A stretch of 64,000 bases of DNA, taken from the NCBI RefSeq assembly GCF_001050115.1, contig NZ_CP012024.1, positions 3,304,779-3,368,778 of the forward strand. The letters run 5' to 3'. The translations under genes and the position numbers were made by a program. The notes beneath the pieces were generated by a model that was given only the letters and a program-made list of their open reading frames with translations, was not told where the DNA came from and did no database searches. Shown piece by piece: positions 1 to 10,121 of the stretch. The DNA is from Bacillus smithii (lineage in GTDB: Bacteria > Bacillota > Bacilli > Bacillales > DSM-4216). Each line of letters begins with the position of its first letter. Position 1 is the first letter of the stretch.

Positions 1-145
1 CCACAACTTTTTGACTTGTTTCAACCTGGTTGGTTAACCCTCCGAATAGCTGGTATGTTCGTGAATTCATTAATTTGTAAGTACCATACAAAAGAAGAAA
101 AATGGCCAGGAAAACGATTCCGACTACAAAAATTCTTTTTTTCAT
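1..145 (-). CDS. Polysaccharide deacetylase family protein, N-terminal part (runs off the left edge)
   Basis: Only the first 48 codons are inside the window. They start at an ATG at 145 behind an AGAGGTAA ribosome site. The protein opens with a Lys/Arg-rich tip (MKKR) and one hydrophobic helix (about residues 5-21), then RTYQLFGGLTNQVETSQKVV. That last stretch is the usual lead-in to the ALTFDDGP motif of membrane-anchored peptidoglycan or chitin deacetylases of the NodB family, which would follow just outside the window. Family assignment rests on this lead-in only; the catalytic domain cannot be seen. Confidence 0.5.
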   Translation of the reverse strand, partial: MKKRIFVVGIVFLAIFLLLYGTYKLMNSRTYQLFGGLTNQVETSQKVV

Positions 146-520
146 ACATTTACCTCTACTTCTTATTTAGTTTTAATGAAATGTTTAAAGGTCATATTAT
201 TATATCAAAAATCGTATGCCATAGATTTTTATTGAGAAAGCCTAAACATTCGGTCGATTCAAAGCCTTGAAAATAAAAAAGTGAGTGCTAAAAACCATTG
301 TTGGACTTAAAATAAAATTTTTCTTGCATTTTGGATCAAAATCTCAATCGGCTTACGAGTTTCATTGAAAACGATCTTTGTCAGCAAAAAAGAAGGTGTT
401 CGCGTGAAAAAAAGGAAAATAAAAAATTGTTGGTTTTCTCGATTGTAGAAAACATCCGAGAAAGTATGTATCCTCTCGGAAGAGTATAATATAAAATAAA
501 ACGTGAGGAGATGAACGAAA
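146..520. other. Intergenic region between divergent deacetylase and pepT
   Basis: The region holds promoters for two divergent genes. An inverted repeat CCGAGA/TCTCGG (456-461 and 474-479) lies just before a TATAAT at 485-490, and GAGGAG precedes the pepT ATG. No further gene or RNA is recognised. Confidence 0.3.
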
Positions 521-1759
521 ATGAAAAAGGAAGTAATGGAAAGATTTATTTCTTATGTCAAAGTGGACACTCAATCTGATGAAAACAGCAACACTTGTCC
601 ATCTACTCCCGGCCAGTGGACGCTTGCCCGCATGCTTGTGGACGAATTAAAAGCGATCGGCATGGAAGATGTGACAGTGGATGAAAACGGCTATGTGATG
701 GCCACTCTTCCGGCCAATACGGAAAAAAATGTCCCGACCATTGGATTTTTGGCCCATCTGGATACAGCGACTGATTTTACCGGTGCCGGCGTTCAACCGC
801 AAATTGTCGAAAACTATGACGGCGGTGACATTATCTTAAATAAATCTCTAAATGTCGTACTTTCGCCAAAAGATTTTCCTGAACTGGCTAACTATAAAGG
901 CCACACGTTGATTACCACTGACGGCACCACTCTTCTCGGCGCCGATGATAAAGCGGGGATTGCCGAGATCATGACGGCTATGGCTTATTTATTGGATCAT
1001 CCAGAAATTAAGCACGGAAAGGTAAGAGTGGCGTTTACACCGGATGAAGAAATTGGAAGAGGTCCTCATAAATTCAATGTAGACGCTTTTGATGCAAAAT
1101 ATGCTTACACAGTGGACGGCGGCCCACTCGGCGAACTGGAGTATGAAAACTTTAACGCTGCCGCTGCCAAAATTACGATCAAAGGCAACAACGTACATCC
1201 CGGAACAGCGAAAGGGAAAATGGTGAACTCGACAAAGATTGCCATGGAACTCCATCGTAAACTGCCGGAAAAGGAATCACCTGAATATACGGAAGGATAC
1301 GAAGGATTCTATCATTTGCTTGCGATCAACGGTGATGTCGAACAAACAACTTTGCACTACATCATCAGGGATTTTGATCGAGAACAATTCAACGCCCGAA
1401 AAGCCCAATTAGAAAAGATTGTAGAAGAATTCAGAAATATATACGGGAAAGATAATATTTTGTTGGAACTCAAAGATCAATATTATAATATGAAAGAAAA
1501 AATCGAACCGGTCAAAGAAATTGTCGACATTGCGTACGAAGCGATGAAAAATTTAGACATTGAACCGAAAGTTACACCGATCCGAGGAGGTACCGACGGC
1601 GCACAGCTATCGTACATGGGCCTCCCGACACCTAATCTTTTTGCAGGCGGAGAAAACTTCCACGGCAAATATGAATACATTTCCGCCGACAATATGGTAA
1701 AAGCAACGAACGTGATTATTGAAATCATCAAACTGTTTGAACAAAAGGCCAATGCATGA
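521..1759 (+). CDS. pepT: Peptidase T (tripeptide aminopeptidase)
   Basis: Zinc aminopeptidase of the M20 family that removes the N-terminal residue from tripeptides in the cytoplasm. The 412-aa length is normal for PepT. Visible catalytic features are H79 in [10 protein letters not shown], bridging D142 in [11 protein letters not shown], the E176/E177 pair in PDEEIGRG, D199 in [11 protein letters not shown] and H381 in FHGKYEYIS, in the expected order around a central dimerisation (lid) domain. Start ATG follows GAGGAGATGAACGAAA. It is a single gene closed by a strong terminator. Confidence 0.96.
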   Translation: MKKEVMERFISYVKVDTQSDENSNTCPSTPGQWTLARMLVDELKAIGMEDVTVDENGYVMATLPANTEKNVPTIGFLAHLDTATDFTGAGVQPQIVENYDGGDIILNKSLNVVLSPKDFPELANYKGHTLITTDGTTLLGADDKAGIAEIMTAMAYLLDHPEIKHGKVRVAFTPDEEIGRGPHKFNVDAFDAKYAYTVDGGPLGELEYENFNAAAAKITIKGNNVHPGTAKGKMVNSTKIAMELHRKLPEKESPEYTEGYEGFYHLLAINGDVEQTTLHYIIRDFDREQFNARKAQLEKIVEEFRNIYGKDNILLELKDQYYNMKEKIEPVKEIVDIAYEAMKNLDIEPKVTPIRGGTDGAQLSYMGLPTPNLFAGGENFHGKYEYISADNMVKATNVIIEIIKLFEQKANA

Positions 1760-1793
1760 TCCTTACCGTTATGTTTTGGCTAAAAAACACATC

Positions 1794-1833
1794 AAACGAA
1801 CCCATCTTACATCTGGGTTCGTTTTTCTTTTTA
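1794..1833 (+). terminator. Rho-independent terminator of pepT
   Basis: An 11-bp stem AAACGAACCCA / TGGGTTCGTTT with a 9-nt loop is followed by a T-rich run. Confidence 0.9.
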
Positions 1834-2040
1834 CAGACAATCAGAAAACAGAATTTTGGTAGAAAAGAAGCTAAGATCCTTCAATTTCTTTTTTAAATAG
1901 GGCCACATTTCCGAGAAATAGAATCAAGTATGCAGAAACGATCGATATGACAGACCTGTTTTATGTTTCAAAATATTTACTTCTATCTGAATATTTGATA
2001 CCATTTAATTTAATTATTTAAAGGAAGGAAGGGAACAACT

Positions 2041-3162
2041 TTGGAACAACACACAATTCAATCACTGCAAACCAAAAAACCGCCGTTTCGTGCGGATCAA
2101 GTGGGCAGTTTGTTAAGATCAAAACGGATTCAAAAAGCTCGTTCTCAAAGAGCAGCAGGCGAAATAACAGCTGACCAATTGCGGCTGATTGAAAATGAAG
2201 AAATCGCACGGATCGTTGAAAAACAAAAAGAAATCGGGCTTCAAGCCGTGACAGATGGTGAATTTCGCCGAGCATGGTGGCACTTTGATTTCCTTGAAAA
2301 CCTTGACGGCGTCGAAAGCTATGAAACAGAAAGCGGCATTTCATTTCATCAAATGCAAACAAAGTCTCATGGAATTAAAGTGACAGGAAAATTGGATTTC
2401 ACAGACCACCCTATGCTGGAAGATTATCAATATCTCCATAGCATCGCCGGCAGCCATATTGCTAAAATGACCATTCCAAGTCCAAGTATGCTTCATTTAA
2501 GAGGCAAAATCGAAAAAACCGCTTACGGGGACGAAGAAGAATTTTTCCATGATTTAGCTAAAACTTATCAAAAGGCGATACAAGCTTTTTATGATGCAGG
2601 CTGTCGCTACTTGCAGCTCGATGATACGTCTTGGGGCGCCCTGTGTTCAACCGAGAAAAGAGAAGAAATGCTGGCTCAAGGAGTAGACCCCGATCAATTG
2701 AGCACTACATACATGAAGTTAATAAACGAAGCTGTGGCGGTCCGTCCGGATGATATGACGATTACCATGCACATTTGCCGTGGCAATTATCGCTCGACAT
2801 GGTTTTCTTCCGGCGGCTATGAGCCGGTAGCAGAAGTCCTGTTTAACGGATTGAATATAGACGCCTTTTTCCTCGAATATGACAGCGACCGAGCTGGCGG
2901 CTTTGAACCGCTCCGATTCGTGAATCGATCCGATTTGAAAATTGTGCTCGGCTTAATCACATCAAAAGCGGGAGAACTGGAAAATCCAGACGATATTAAA
3001 CGGCGCATTGATGAAGCCTCCCATTATGTTGATTTAAACCAATTATGTTTAAGCACACAGTGCGGTTTTGCTTCAACAGAAGAAGGCAACTTGTTAACGG
3101 AAGAACAGCAATGGGCGAAACTGCGCCATGTCGTTCAAATTGCCCAAGATATATGGAAATAA
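2041..3162 (+). CDS. MetE-like methyltransferase (YxjG/YxjH type)
   Basis: A 373-aa protein matching the C-terminal, zinc-binding half of cobalamin-independent methionine synthase, as in Bacillus YxjG/YxjH. It probably transfers a methyl group to homocysteine (methionine salvage or synthesis). Candidate zinc ligands are H244 and C246 in MHICRGN, E279 in FFLEYDS and C341 in STQCGFAST. The N-terminal folate half of full MetE is absent, as is normal for this subfamily. The start codon is TTG behind AAGGAAGGAAGGG. B. subtilis relatives sit behind an S-box (SAM) riboswitch; no S-box-like leader is visible in the 280 nt upstream. The exact methyl donor is unknown. Confidence 0.85.
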   Translation: MEQHTIQSLQTKKPPFRADQVGSLLRSKRIQKARSQRAAGEITADQLRLIENEEIARIVEKQKEIGLQAVTDGEFRRAWWHFDFLENLDGVESYETESGISFHQMQTKSHGIKVTGKLDFTDHPMLEDYQYLHSIAGSHIAKMTIPSPSMLHLRGKIEKTAYGDEEEFFHDLAKTYQKAIQAFYDAGCRYLQLDDTSWGALCSTEKREEMLAQGVDPDQLSTTYMKLINEAVAVRPDDMTITMHICRGNYRSTWFSSGGYEPVAEVLFNGLNIDAFFLEYDSDRAGGFEPLRFVNRSDLKIVLGLITSKAGELENPDDIKRRIDEASHYVDLNQLCLSTQCGFASTEEGNLLTEEQQWAKLRHVVQIAQDIWK

Positions 3163-3176
3163 TAAAATGTATTTAG

Positions 3177-3219
3177 AAAGACATATCATTCCGGTATTCA
3201 CGGGTGATATGTCTTTTTA
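3177..3219 (+). terminator. Terminator of the MetE-like gene
   Basis: Stem AAAGACATATCA / TGATATGTCTTT followed by Ts, 15 nt after the stop codon. Confidence 0.88.
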
Positions 3220-3436
3220 TCAATGAAACCGAAACGTCGATTTTATGTTCTCTAAACAACACCGCCCCCCCAATCTGAAACGGATCGATTTTCCCATCAA
3301 CACAAAATGATTTAAAAAATTTCAAAAGGATCATGAACGGAAATCGATTTTTTATTTTTGTGAATGCGACTCAATGAATCTTTAGGAACTATTGTAAAGA
3401 TTCATTGAAAAACGGAAAGAAAAGCGAGGAATAGCG

Positions 3437-4351
3437 ATGAAAAAATACCAAGTCTTTTTGTTTCTAGTCCTAGCCAATTTATTTTGGGCAGGTAATTATG
3501 TGTTCGGAAAATATGTAGTGGCCGAAATGTCTCCTTTACAAATGACATTTTCCCGTTGGGTGATTGCGATCTTTCTTTTATTCCCTCTCGCTCATTGGAT
3601 TGAACGTCCGGATTGGAAAAACGTTTGGAACCAGTGGAAAATTCTCATCGTTCTGTCGCTGTTGGGGATTTTAGGGTATAACCTTCTTTTATATGAGGCC
3701 TTGCGGTTTACGACCTCCTTAAATGCAGCGCTGGTCAATTCGATCAATCCGGCAGTCATCGTCCTTTTTTCCGCCATTCTTTTAAAGGAAAGAATTTCGC
3801 TGGTGAACGGCTTCGGCCTCGTCATTTCCCTTCTGGGGGTTCTTCTTGTTTTAACGAAAGGACACTTGGAGCAAATTTTTCTCATTGACTATAACCGAGG
3901 CGATCTCTTCATGCTCTTGGACATCCTCGTTTGGACGTTTTATTCCATTTTAGGGAAAAAGATTCAAAACGTTCCCCCCATTTCTGCTACTGCGGTATCC
4001 GTATTATTGGGATTGGTGATGCTTCTTCCTTTTATTCTTGTTTCCGGCGTCCACTTTCCTCTTAGCAAAGAAGCCGCGATAGGAATCTTATACATTGGAA
4101 TTTTTCCCTCCGTCGGATCTTTTGTTTTCTGGAATGCGTCCATTCGGGAAATTGGCCCCAGCCGAGCGGGAATTTATTTGAATTTGATCACGGTATTTAC
4201 CGCTCTTCTAAGCCTGCTCATGGGGAACCCTATTACTTTCGTGCAGATTTTAGGAGGACTCCTCGTCTTTATCGGCGTCTATCTGTCCAGCCAAAAAAGA
4301 AGGCAAGAACAGGCCGCCCTGTTAAACCAACAAAAAATAAGTGCGAAATAG
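3437..4351 (+). CDS. EamA-family (DMT superfamily) transporter
   Basis: A 304-aa inner-membrane protein with about ten hydrophobic helices arranged as two tandem EamA repeats. Signature stretches are FWAGNYVFGKYVV near the N-terminus, and LNAALVNSINPAVIVLFSAILLKERIS and SRAGIYLNLITVFTALLS in the two halves. Members export amino acids or other small metabolites; the substrate cannot be read from sequence. Start ATG follows AAGCGAGGA. No terminator is evident before the next gene, 125 bp downstream. Confidence 0.85.
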   Translation: MKKYQVFLFLVLANLFWAGNYVFGKYVVAEMSPLQMTFSRWVIAIFLLFPLAHWIERPDWKNVWNQWKILIVLSLLGILGYNLLLYEALRFTTSLNAALVNSINPAVIVLFSAILLKERISLVNGFGLVISLLGVLLVLTKGHLEQIFLIDYNRGDLFMLLDILVWTFYSILGKKIQNVPPISATAVSVLLGLVMLLPFILVSGVHFPLSKEAAIGILYIGIFPSVGSFVFWNASIREIGPSRAGIYLNLITVFTALLSLLMGNPITFVQILGGLLVFIGVYLSSQKRRQEQAALLNQQKISAK

Positions 4352-4476
4352 CGACACATAAATAGATTTCACCAACCAAATGCAAGCCATAAAGAATAAA
4401 ACATACACACAACAAAGCGATCATAGAATGGAGATAAATGACTTATTGCATGATCTGAGGAAGGGGAGCGTGTTTC

Positions 4477-5667
4477 ATGGACAATCGAACTCGGAATCAG
4501 CATTATTATGGCCATGTGCCTCATCCTATAAGAGATGATGGCGCCGGTGCAACCGATTTCGGTCCGCGGGACATCATGAGGGACCTGGAGAACCCCGACA
4601 TGCTGGTTCCGCCTGCCACCGATGCCGGAACGATCCCTAACTTGAAGTTCTCTTTTTCCGACACCAATATGCAGTTAAATCATGGTGGTTGGTCACGAGA
4701 AGTAACGGTAAGACAGCTGCCGATCGCAACCACACTGGCAGGCGTGAACATGCGTCTGACCCCTGGGGGTGTTCGTGAGCTGCATTGGCATAAACAAGCG
4801 GAATGGGCCTTCATGATTATGGGCCGGGCGCGCATCACCGCCGTCGATCAGAACGGTCGGAACTTTATTGCGGACGTCGGCCACGGGGATCTATGGTACT
4901 TTCCCCCCGGCATTCCACACTCCATCCAAGGGCTTGAAGAAGGCTGCGAGTTTCTGCTTGTTTTCGATGACGGCAACTTCTCCGACTTCGACACCTTCTC
5001 CATCTCAGATTGGTTCGCGCACACACCGAAAGACGTACTGTCCGCAAATTTCGGCGTATCAGAAAACGCCTTTGCTCATATACCCAAAAAACAACGATAC
5101 ATTTACCAATCAAAAGTTCCCGGTCCTTTGGAGAGCCAAAAGATACCGGACCCTTATGGAACGGTGCCCAAAAGCTTCACACACCGGTTGCTTGCGCAGG
5201 AACCGCTCGTCACTCCGGGCGGGACAGTGCGTATAGTCGATTCCACCAACTTCCCCATTTCAACTACCGTTGCGGCGGCATTGGTAGAAATCAAGCCAGG
5301 CGCTATGAGGGAAATGCATTGGCACCCGAATAACGATGAATGGCAGTATTACCTATCGGGCACGGGACGCATGACCGTATTCGCAGCAAATGGCAAGGCG
5401 CGAACTTTCAATTACCGGGCCGGCGATGTAGGATATGTGCCGTTCGCCTTCGGACACTACATCCAGAACACCGGTGACCAAAGCCTATGGTTTCTGGAGA
5501 TGTTCAAGAGTGACCGTTTTGCCGATGTGTCACTAAATCAGTGGATGGCGCTTACTCCTCGGGAGCTGGTAGCGGACAACTTGCATGCAGGACCAGAATT
5601 GATGAACGCACTACGTAAAGAAAAATGGCCGGTTGTTAAATACTCCAATCAACAACGACAAGTTTAA
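4477..5667 (+). CDS. oxdC: Bicupin oxalate decarboxylase family protein
   Basis: A 396-aa bicupin with two manganese sites: H103, H105, E109, H148 in cupin 1 and H281, H283, E288, H327 in cupin 2. The family converts oxalate to formate and CO2. R100 and R278 match the substrate arginines of B. subtilis OxdC, and E341 matches the cupin-2 glutamate. The flexible lid that in OxdC reads S-E-N-S, with the proton-relay Glu, aligns here with S169-D170-F171-D172, so activity or specificity may differ. Codon use looks more GC-rich than the neighbours, which may hint at transfer. Start ATG follows GAGGAAGGGGAGC. Confidence 0.85.
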   Translation: MDNRTRNQHYYGHVPHPIRDDGAGATDFGPRDIMRDLENPDMLVPPATDAGTIPNLKFSFSDTNMQLNHGGWSREVTVRQLPIATTLAGVNMRLTPGGVRELHWHKQAEWAFMIMGRARITAVDQNGRNFIADVGHGDLWYFPPGIPHSIQGLEEGCEFLLVFDDGNFSDFDTFSISDWFAHTPKDVLSANFGVSENAFAHIPKKQRYIYQSKVPGPLESQKIPDPYGTVPKSFTHRLLAQEPLVTPGGTVRIVDSTNFPISTTVAAALVEIKPGAMREMHWHPNNDEWQYYLSGTGRMTVFAANGKARTFNYRAGDVGYVPFAFGHYIQNTGDQSLWFLEMFKSDRFADVSLNQWMALTPRELVADNLHAGPELMNALRKEKWPVVKYSNQQRQV

Positions 5668-6036
5668 TACGACCAAACCGTTGATCATTTCTGTGAGCTG
5701 TCTGCCGACTCCAAAATTAGCTGTCGCTTATAATGATTTTTTACATCACAAACACAAGGAAAGATTGAAAAATCCTGTGCATTCGCTAAGTCTCACTCCT
5801 TGCCCTCATCTTCAATCTCCCAGTGAGCAGATCTTGCCTCCGCAAATGGTTATCCATGATTCATTTCACCTTATTTGAATCATTCACTGTTACACAAAGA
5901 TTTCGCAACTTTATCCTATTGAACCAACAAGCACAAAGCATTTTATCCAGTTATTAAAGACAAGTTTAAACCATGACTTTTTAGTCATGGTTTTCGCTCT
6001 TTTTGTCAATAACTGATTATCAATTTATTTTTTATA
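5668..6036. other. Intergenic stretch after oxdC, no gene recognised
   Basis: Apart from the hairpin at 5968-5993, no coding pattern with a credible start or known product is seen. It separates oxdC from the broken end of the convergent ABC ATPase gene. Confidence 0.3.
5968..6005 (+). terminator. Terminator downstream of oxdC
   Basis: AAACCATGACT / AGTCATGGTTT stem with a 4-nt loop, then a T-rich tail TTCGCTCTTTTT on the plus strand. Confidence 0.75.
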
Positions 6037-6498
6037 TCAAAAAATCATCAGCTTTGGCTCATGGAGCAGCGCTTGAACGATCCCAACCTTCTTTTTGTTC
6101 TCCAAAGATAAATCATCTATTTTTTTATTCAGATCCAAATCCATTATTTCAGCTAATTCTTTCATTCTCTTGCTGCAATCTTTTTTATAAAAGCTGGCTG
6201 AATATTTCAGCAAATCTATCACCTTCATATTGTCATAATAAAAAACTTCTGAAGGCAAATACCCGATGTCTTTTTTGATTTCAGGAGCATATTTTATACA
6301 GTCTTTTCCGAAAATCTTGGCATTTCCGCTTGTCGGATAAATGAGAGACAATAACGTTCTTATGGTCGTCGACTTTCCCGCACCATTTGGTCCGATGAAT
6401 CCAAAAATCTCACCTTGTTCAACCGTAAAACTAATATCCGTAATTCCTCTTGCCTTTCCATAGGTTTTCGTCAAGTGGTTGATTTCAATGACATTCAT
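6037..6498 (-). pseudogene. ABC transporter ATP-binding protein, C-terminally truncated
   Basis: The N-terminal half of an antibiotic/bacitracin-type ABC ATPase. Walker A is intact (GPNGAGKST), followed by the Q-loop area and a degenerate signature region (LSLENKKKVGIVQALLHEP). The frame stops at LMIF, exactly where Walker B should give LDEPT, and the DNA beyond does not resemble the rest of an ATPase in any frame. Walker B, the catalytic Glu, the H-loop and any permease gene are missing. Start ATG at 6498 follows AAAAGGGGG and lies 35 bp after the tetR stop, so it was the second gene of a tetR-ABC operon. Probably non-functional. Confidence 0.8.
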
Positions 6499-6533
6499 TC
6501 TTTGAACCCCCTTTTTTAATAATGCAGACTTTC

Positions 6534-7169
6534 TCAATCTTCGGTTTCATCATAAAAAGATTCCTTAAGCAGATTTAAATAATGATCCATTTCCGATAAT
6601 ATTTCATCCATATCGAAATGCTTCAAAGAGAATTGCTTCATCTTTTTTTGCTGTTCATTTGATAATCCTTCCATCGTCCACATGATAATTTTGATAGCTC
6701 TGTTTATATCAAGGCCTTGTTTAAATTTTGAAGTATCAATATCGGTAAATAATTTTTGATAGCTGCTGACCAATATTTCGTTATTCCTTTGCTCTAACTC
6801 TTTTTTTACCTCGTCGGATTCTTCTTGAGAGGCGGCTATAAAGAAATTGAAGATATCGGGATATTTCTTCATTAATTCAAATTCCAGGACTGCGCATTCT
6901 CGCCATCTCATGAACAAGTCTTTTTCATTCCAATCGATTTTCGCGTAAAACTCATCCATGATCATCTCTACAAAATAGTCATACAAAAATAAAAACAATT
7001 CCTTTTTATTTTTGAAATAGTGAAAAAGCAGCCCTTTTGAGATATTGGCTTCTTTTACAATCCCATTGGTGGACGCTTTTTCATAACCATGTTTGGCAAA
7101 TTCTTTTAGTGCCGCATTTAAAATTCGTTCTTGCTTTTCTGGATTTATTTGAAAGAAATTGGAAAACAA
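6534..7169 (-). CDS. TetR/AcrR family transcriptional repressor
   Basis: A 211-aa regulator with an N-terminal TetR helix-turn-helix (about residues 12-58: RILNAALKEFAKHGYEKAS, then ISKGLLFHYFKNKKELF) and a ligand-binding C-terminal domain. It starts at TTG behind GGGGGG. Two identical-pattern palindromes TTGACC-N5-GGTCAA lie just upstream, so autorepression is very likely. The natural target was probably the adjacent ABC operon, now truncated. The inducer is unknown. Confidence 0.92.
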   Translation of the reverse strand: MFSNFFQINPEKQERILNAALKEFAKHGYEKASTNGIVKEANISKGLLFHYFKNKKELFLFLYDYFVEMIMDEFYAKIDWNEKDLFMRWRECAVLEFELMKKYPDIFNFFIAASQEESDEVKKELEQRNNEILVSSYQKLFTDIDTSKFKQGLDINRAIKIIMWTMEGLSNEQQKKMKQFSLKHFDMDEILSEMDHYLNLLKESFYDETED

Positions 7170-7198
7170 ATGATGATCCCCCCATTTATTTACCGTTA

Positions 7199-7247
7199 TT
7201 GACCGATTTGGTCAATTTCATCATAACCTATTGACCAATTAGGTCAA
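7199..7247. promoter_or_regulatory. Tandem TetR operators TTGACC-N5-GGTCAA
   Basis: Two 17-bp perfect inverted repeats, 7199-7215 (centre GATTT) and 7231-7247 (centre AATTA), are spaced 32 bp centre to centre, about three helical turns, so both face the same side of DNA. They lie 30 bp upstream of the TTG start of the TetR gene. Confidence 0.85.
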
Positions 7248-7565
7248 TAGAATATAAAATGAAATTTCCTGATGCATCCTATCCTCAAGAGGAATGTTCA
7301 AAACTTGATCGGAATATCATATAAAGTTTTGTGAAAAAAATACCGTTTGTATGAAAAGGTTCATCCTGCAGATTTTTTTGACATGAAAAAAGAACGATAA
7401 ATAGAGGATGTTTCCATAAATGAGTGAATATAACTCGTTAGTATTAAAAAAAACCATTGATTTTTATTTAAATACCCTTTATATTTAATGGAATGGAATT
7501 TTATATAAAATAAATATTTATAAAGTTTATATTTATCTCCATTAATTAATAAGGGGAATCCTATT

Positions 7566-8024
7566 ATGAGGGATGTTTGCGACTACATTGCACGAATTCA
7601 ATCGGCCAGTCACTTCGTTTACCAAAAAATACATCCGGAAATGTCGGAAAGTCTACATGATCATGGGATAACACCTACACAACTATTTGTTCTGTCTTTA
7701 TTAAAAACACAAGGAAGATGCAACATTTCTCAATTAGCCGATCACCTGGGTGTAAAACCAAGTGCCGTAACATTTATGATGGATCGCCTTGAACAGAACA
7801 AACTCATTATGCGCGAGCATGATCAAAAGGATAGAAGAGTGGTCAATATTAGACTGACCAAACAAGGAGAAAATATGTTGGAAACCATTTTGGAAAGTAG
7901 AAAAGCCACCATAACCAAATACCTTTCCTATTTGACAGAAGATGAACTTTCGTTTATGGCGGAGACCGCCGAAAAACTTGCAAATTACACAGAAAAAGAA
8001 CAAATAGAAGAACGAACAGACTGA
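7566..8024 (+). CDS. MarR family transcriptional regulator
   Basis: A 152-aa winged-helix regulator. The DNA-binding core is visible as CNISQLADHLGVKPSAVTFM with the wing DQKDRRVVNIRLTKQG (about residues 52-105), flanked by dimerisation helices. Start ATG follows AAGGGGAA. It precedes a drug-efflux gene on the same strand, 90 bp downstream, and a large palindrome lies between them, so it probably represses that pump. The inducing compound is unknown. Confidence 0.93.
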   Translation: MRDVCDYIARIQSASHFVYQKIHPEMSESLHDHGITPTQLFVLSLLKTQGRCNISQLADHLGVKPSAVTFMMDRLEQNKLIMREHDQKDRRVVNIRLTKQGENMLETILESRKATITKYLSYLTEDELSFMAETAEKLANYTEKEQIEERTD

Positions 8025-8044
8025 AGGATAAAGGATCAACATGT

Positions 8045-8072
8045 TGTTTCGTTAACTTAAGATAACGAAACA
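8045..8072. promoter_or_regulatory. 28-bp palindromic operator, probable MarR site
   Basis: Arms TGTTTCGTTA (8045-8054) and TAACGAAACA (8063-8072) are perfect and centred on CTTAAG. Only the innermost A/A pair breaks symmetry. There is no T-run, so it is not a terminator. It sits between the MarR gene and the efflux pump, 43 bp before the pump's preferred start. Confidence 0.8.
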
Positions 8073-8084
8073 TCCCGTTTATAG

Positions 8085-9737
<1,653 letters not shown>

Positions 9738-10121
9738 ATGAACGAAAATATCATTCATCAAAGGGCTGTTTGCAATGATTTCAATATAACAAGTTCCATC
9801 TTTTCTTAGCAACAGCCATGCGAAAAAGAAGCCGTCCATTTGGATAGCTTCTTTTTTTCGTTTGGCGAAGTAATAGATAACTAATTTTTTGCAAAAATAA
9901 CAGTTCCCGTGTAAATAAACTCCGTCTAATTGAAAAAATCCTTTTCTTTGAAGATCTTCGGATTATCTAAATGATTTCATATGAACGGAAGAAACTGAAC
10001 GCCATGAATCGATGACCTGTGCGGCTTCTTGACTTAGAATTTCAAGCTTCAATGTTCATGGCATTTTCATTGTACAAATAAAAAGTTCATATATTCTCAA
10101 AAATCCTATCATTAAATTTAA
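9738..10121. other. Intergenic region between the efflux gene and the insertion sequence
   Basis: It contains the efflux terminator and otherwise only AT-rich DNA with no supported gene. Confidence 0.3.
9825..9858 (+). terminator. Terminator of the efflux gene
   Basis: AAAGAAGC...TCC-ATTT-GGA...GCTTCTTT stem followed by T8. Confidence 0.75.

Noticed and set aside
16..270. Plus-strand frame of 84 codons at the left edge
   Set aside because: It lies antisense to the deacetylase start, which has a ribosome site, signal anchor and family motif; the plus frame has none.
1860..2040. Possible SAM (S-box) riboswitch before the MetE-like gene
   Set aside because: None of the S-box core blocks or a leader terminator can be seen.
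6037..6060. Simple frameshift restoring the ABC ATPase
   Set aside because: Removing one T gives FDIKNK rather than LDEPTSG, and no later ATPase motifs appear, so the gene is truly truncated.
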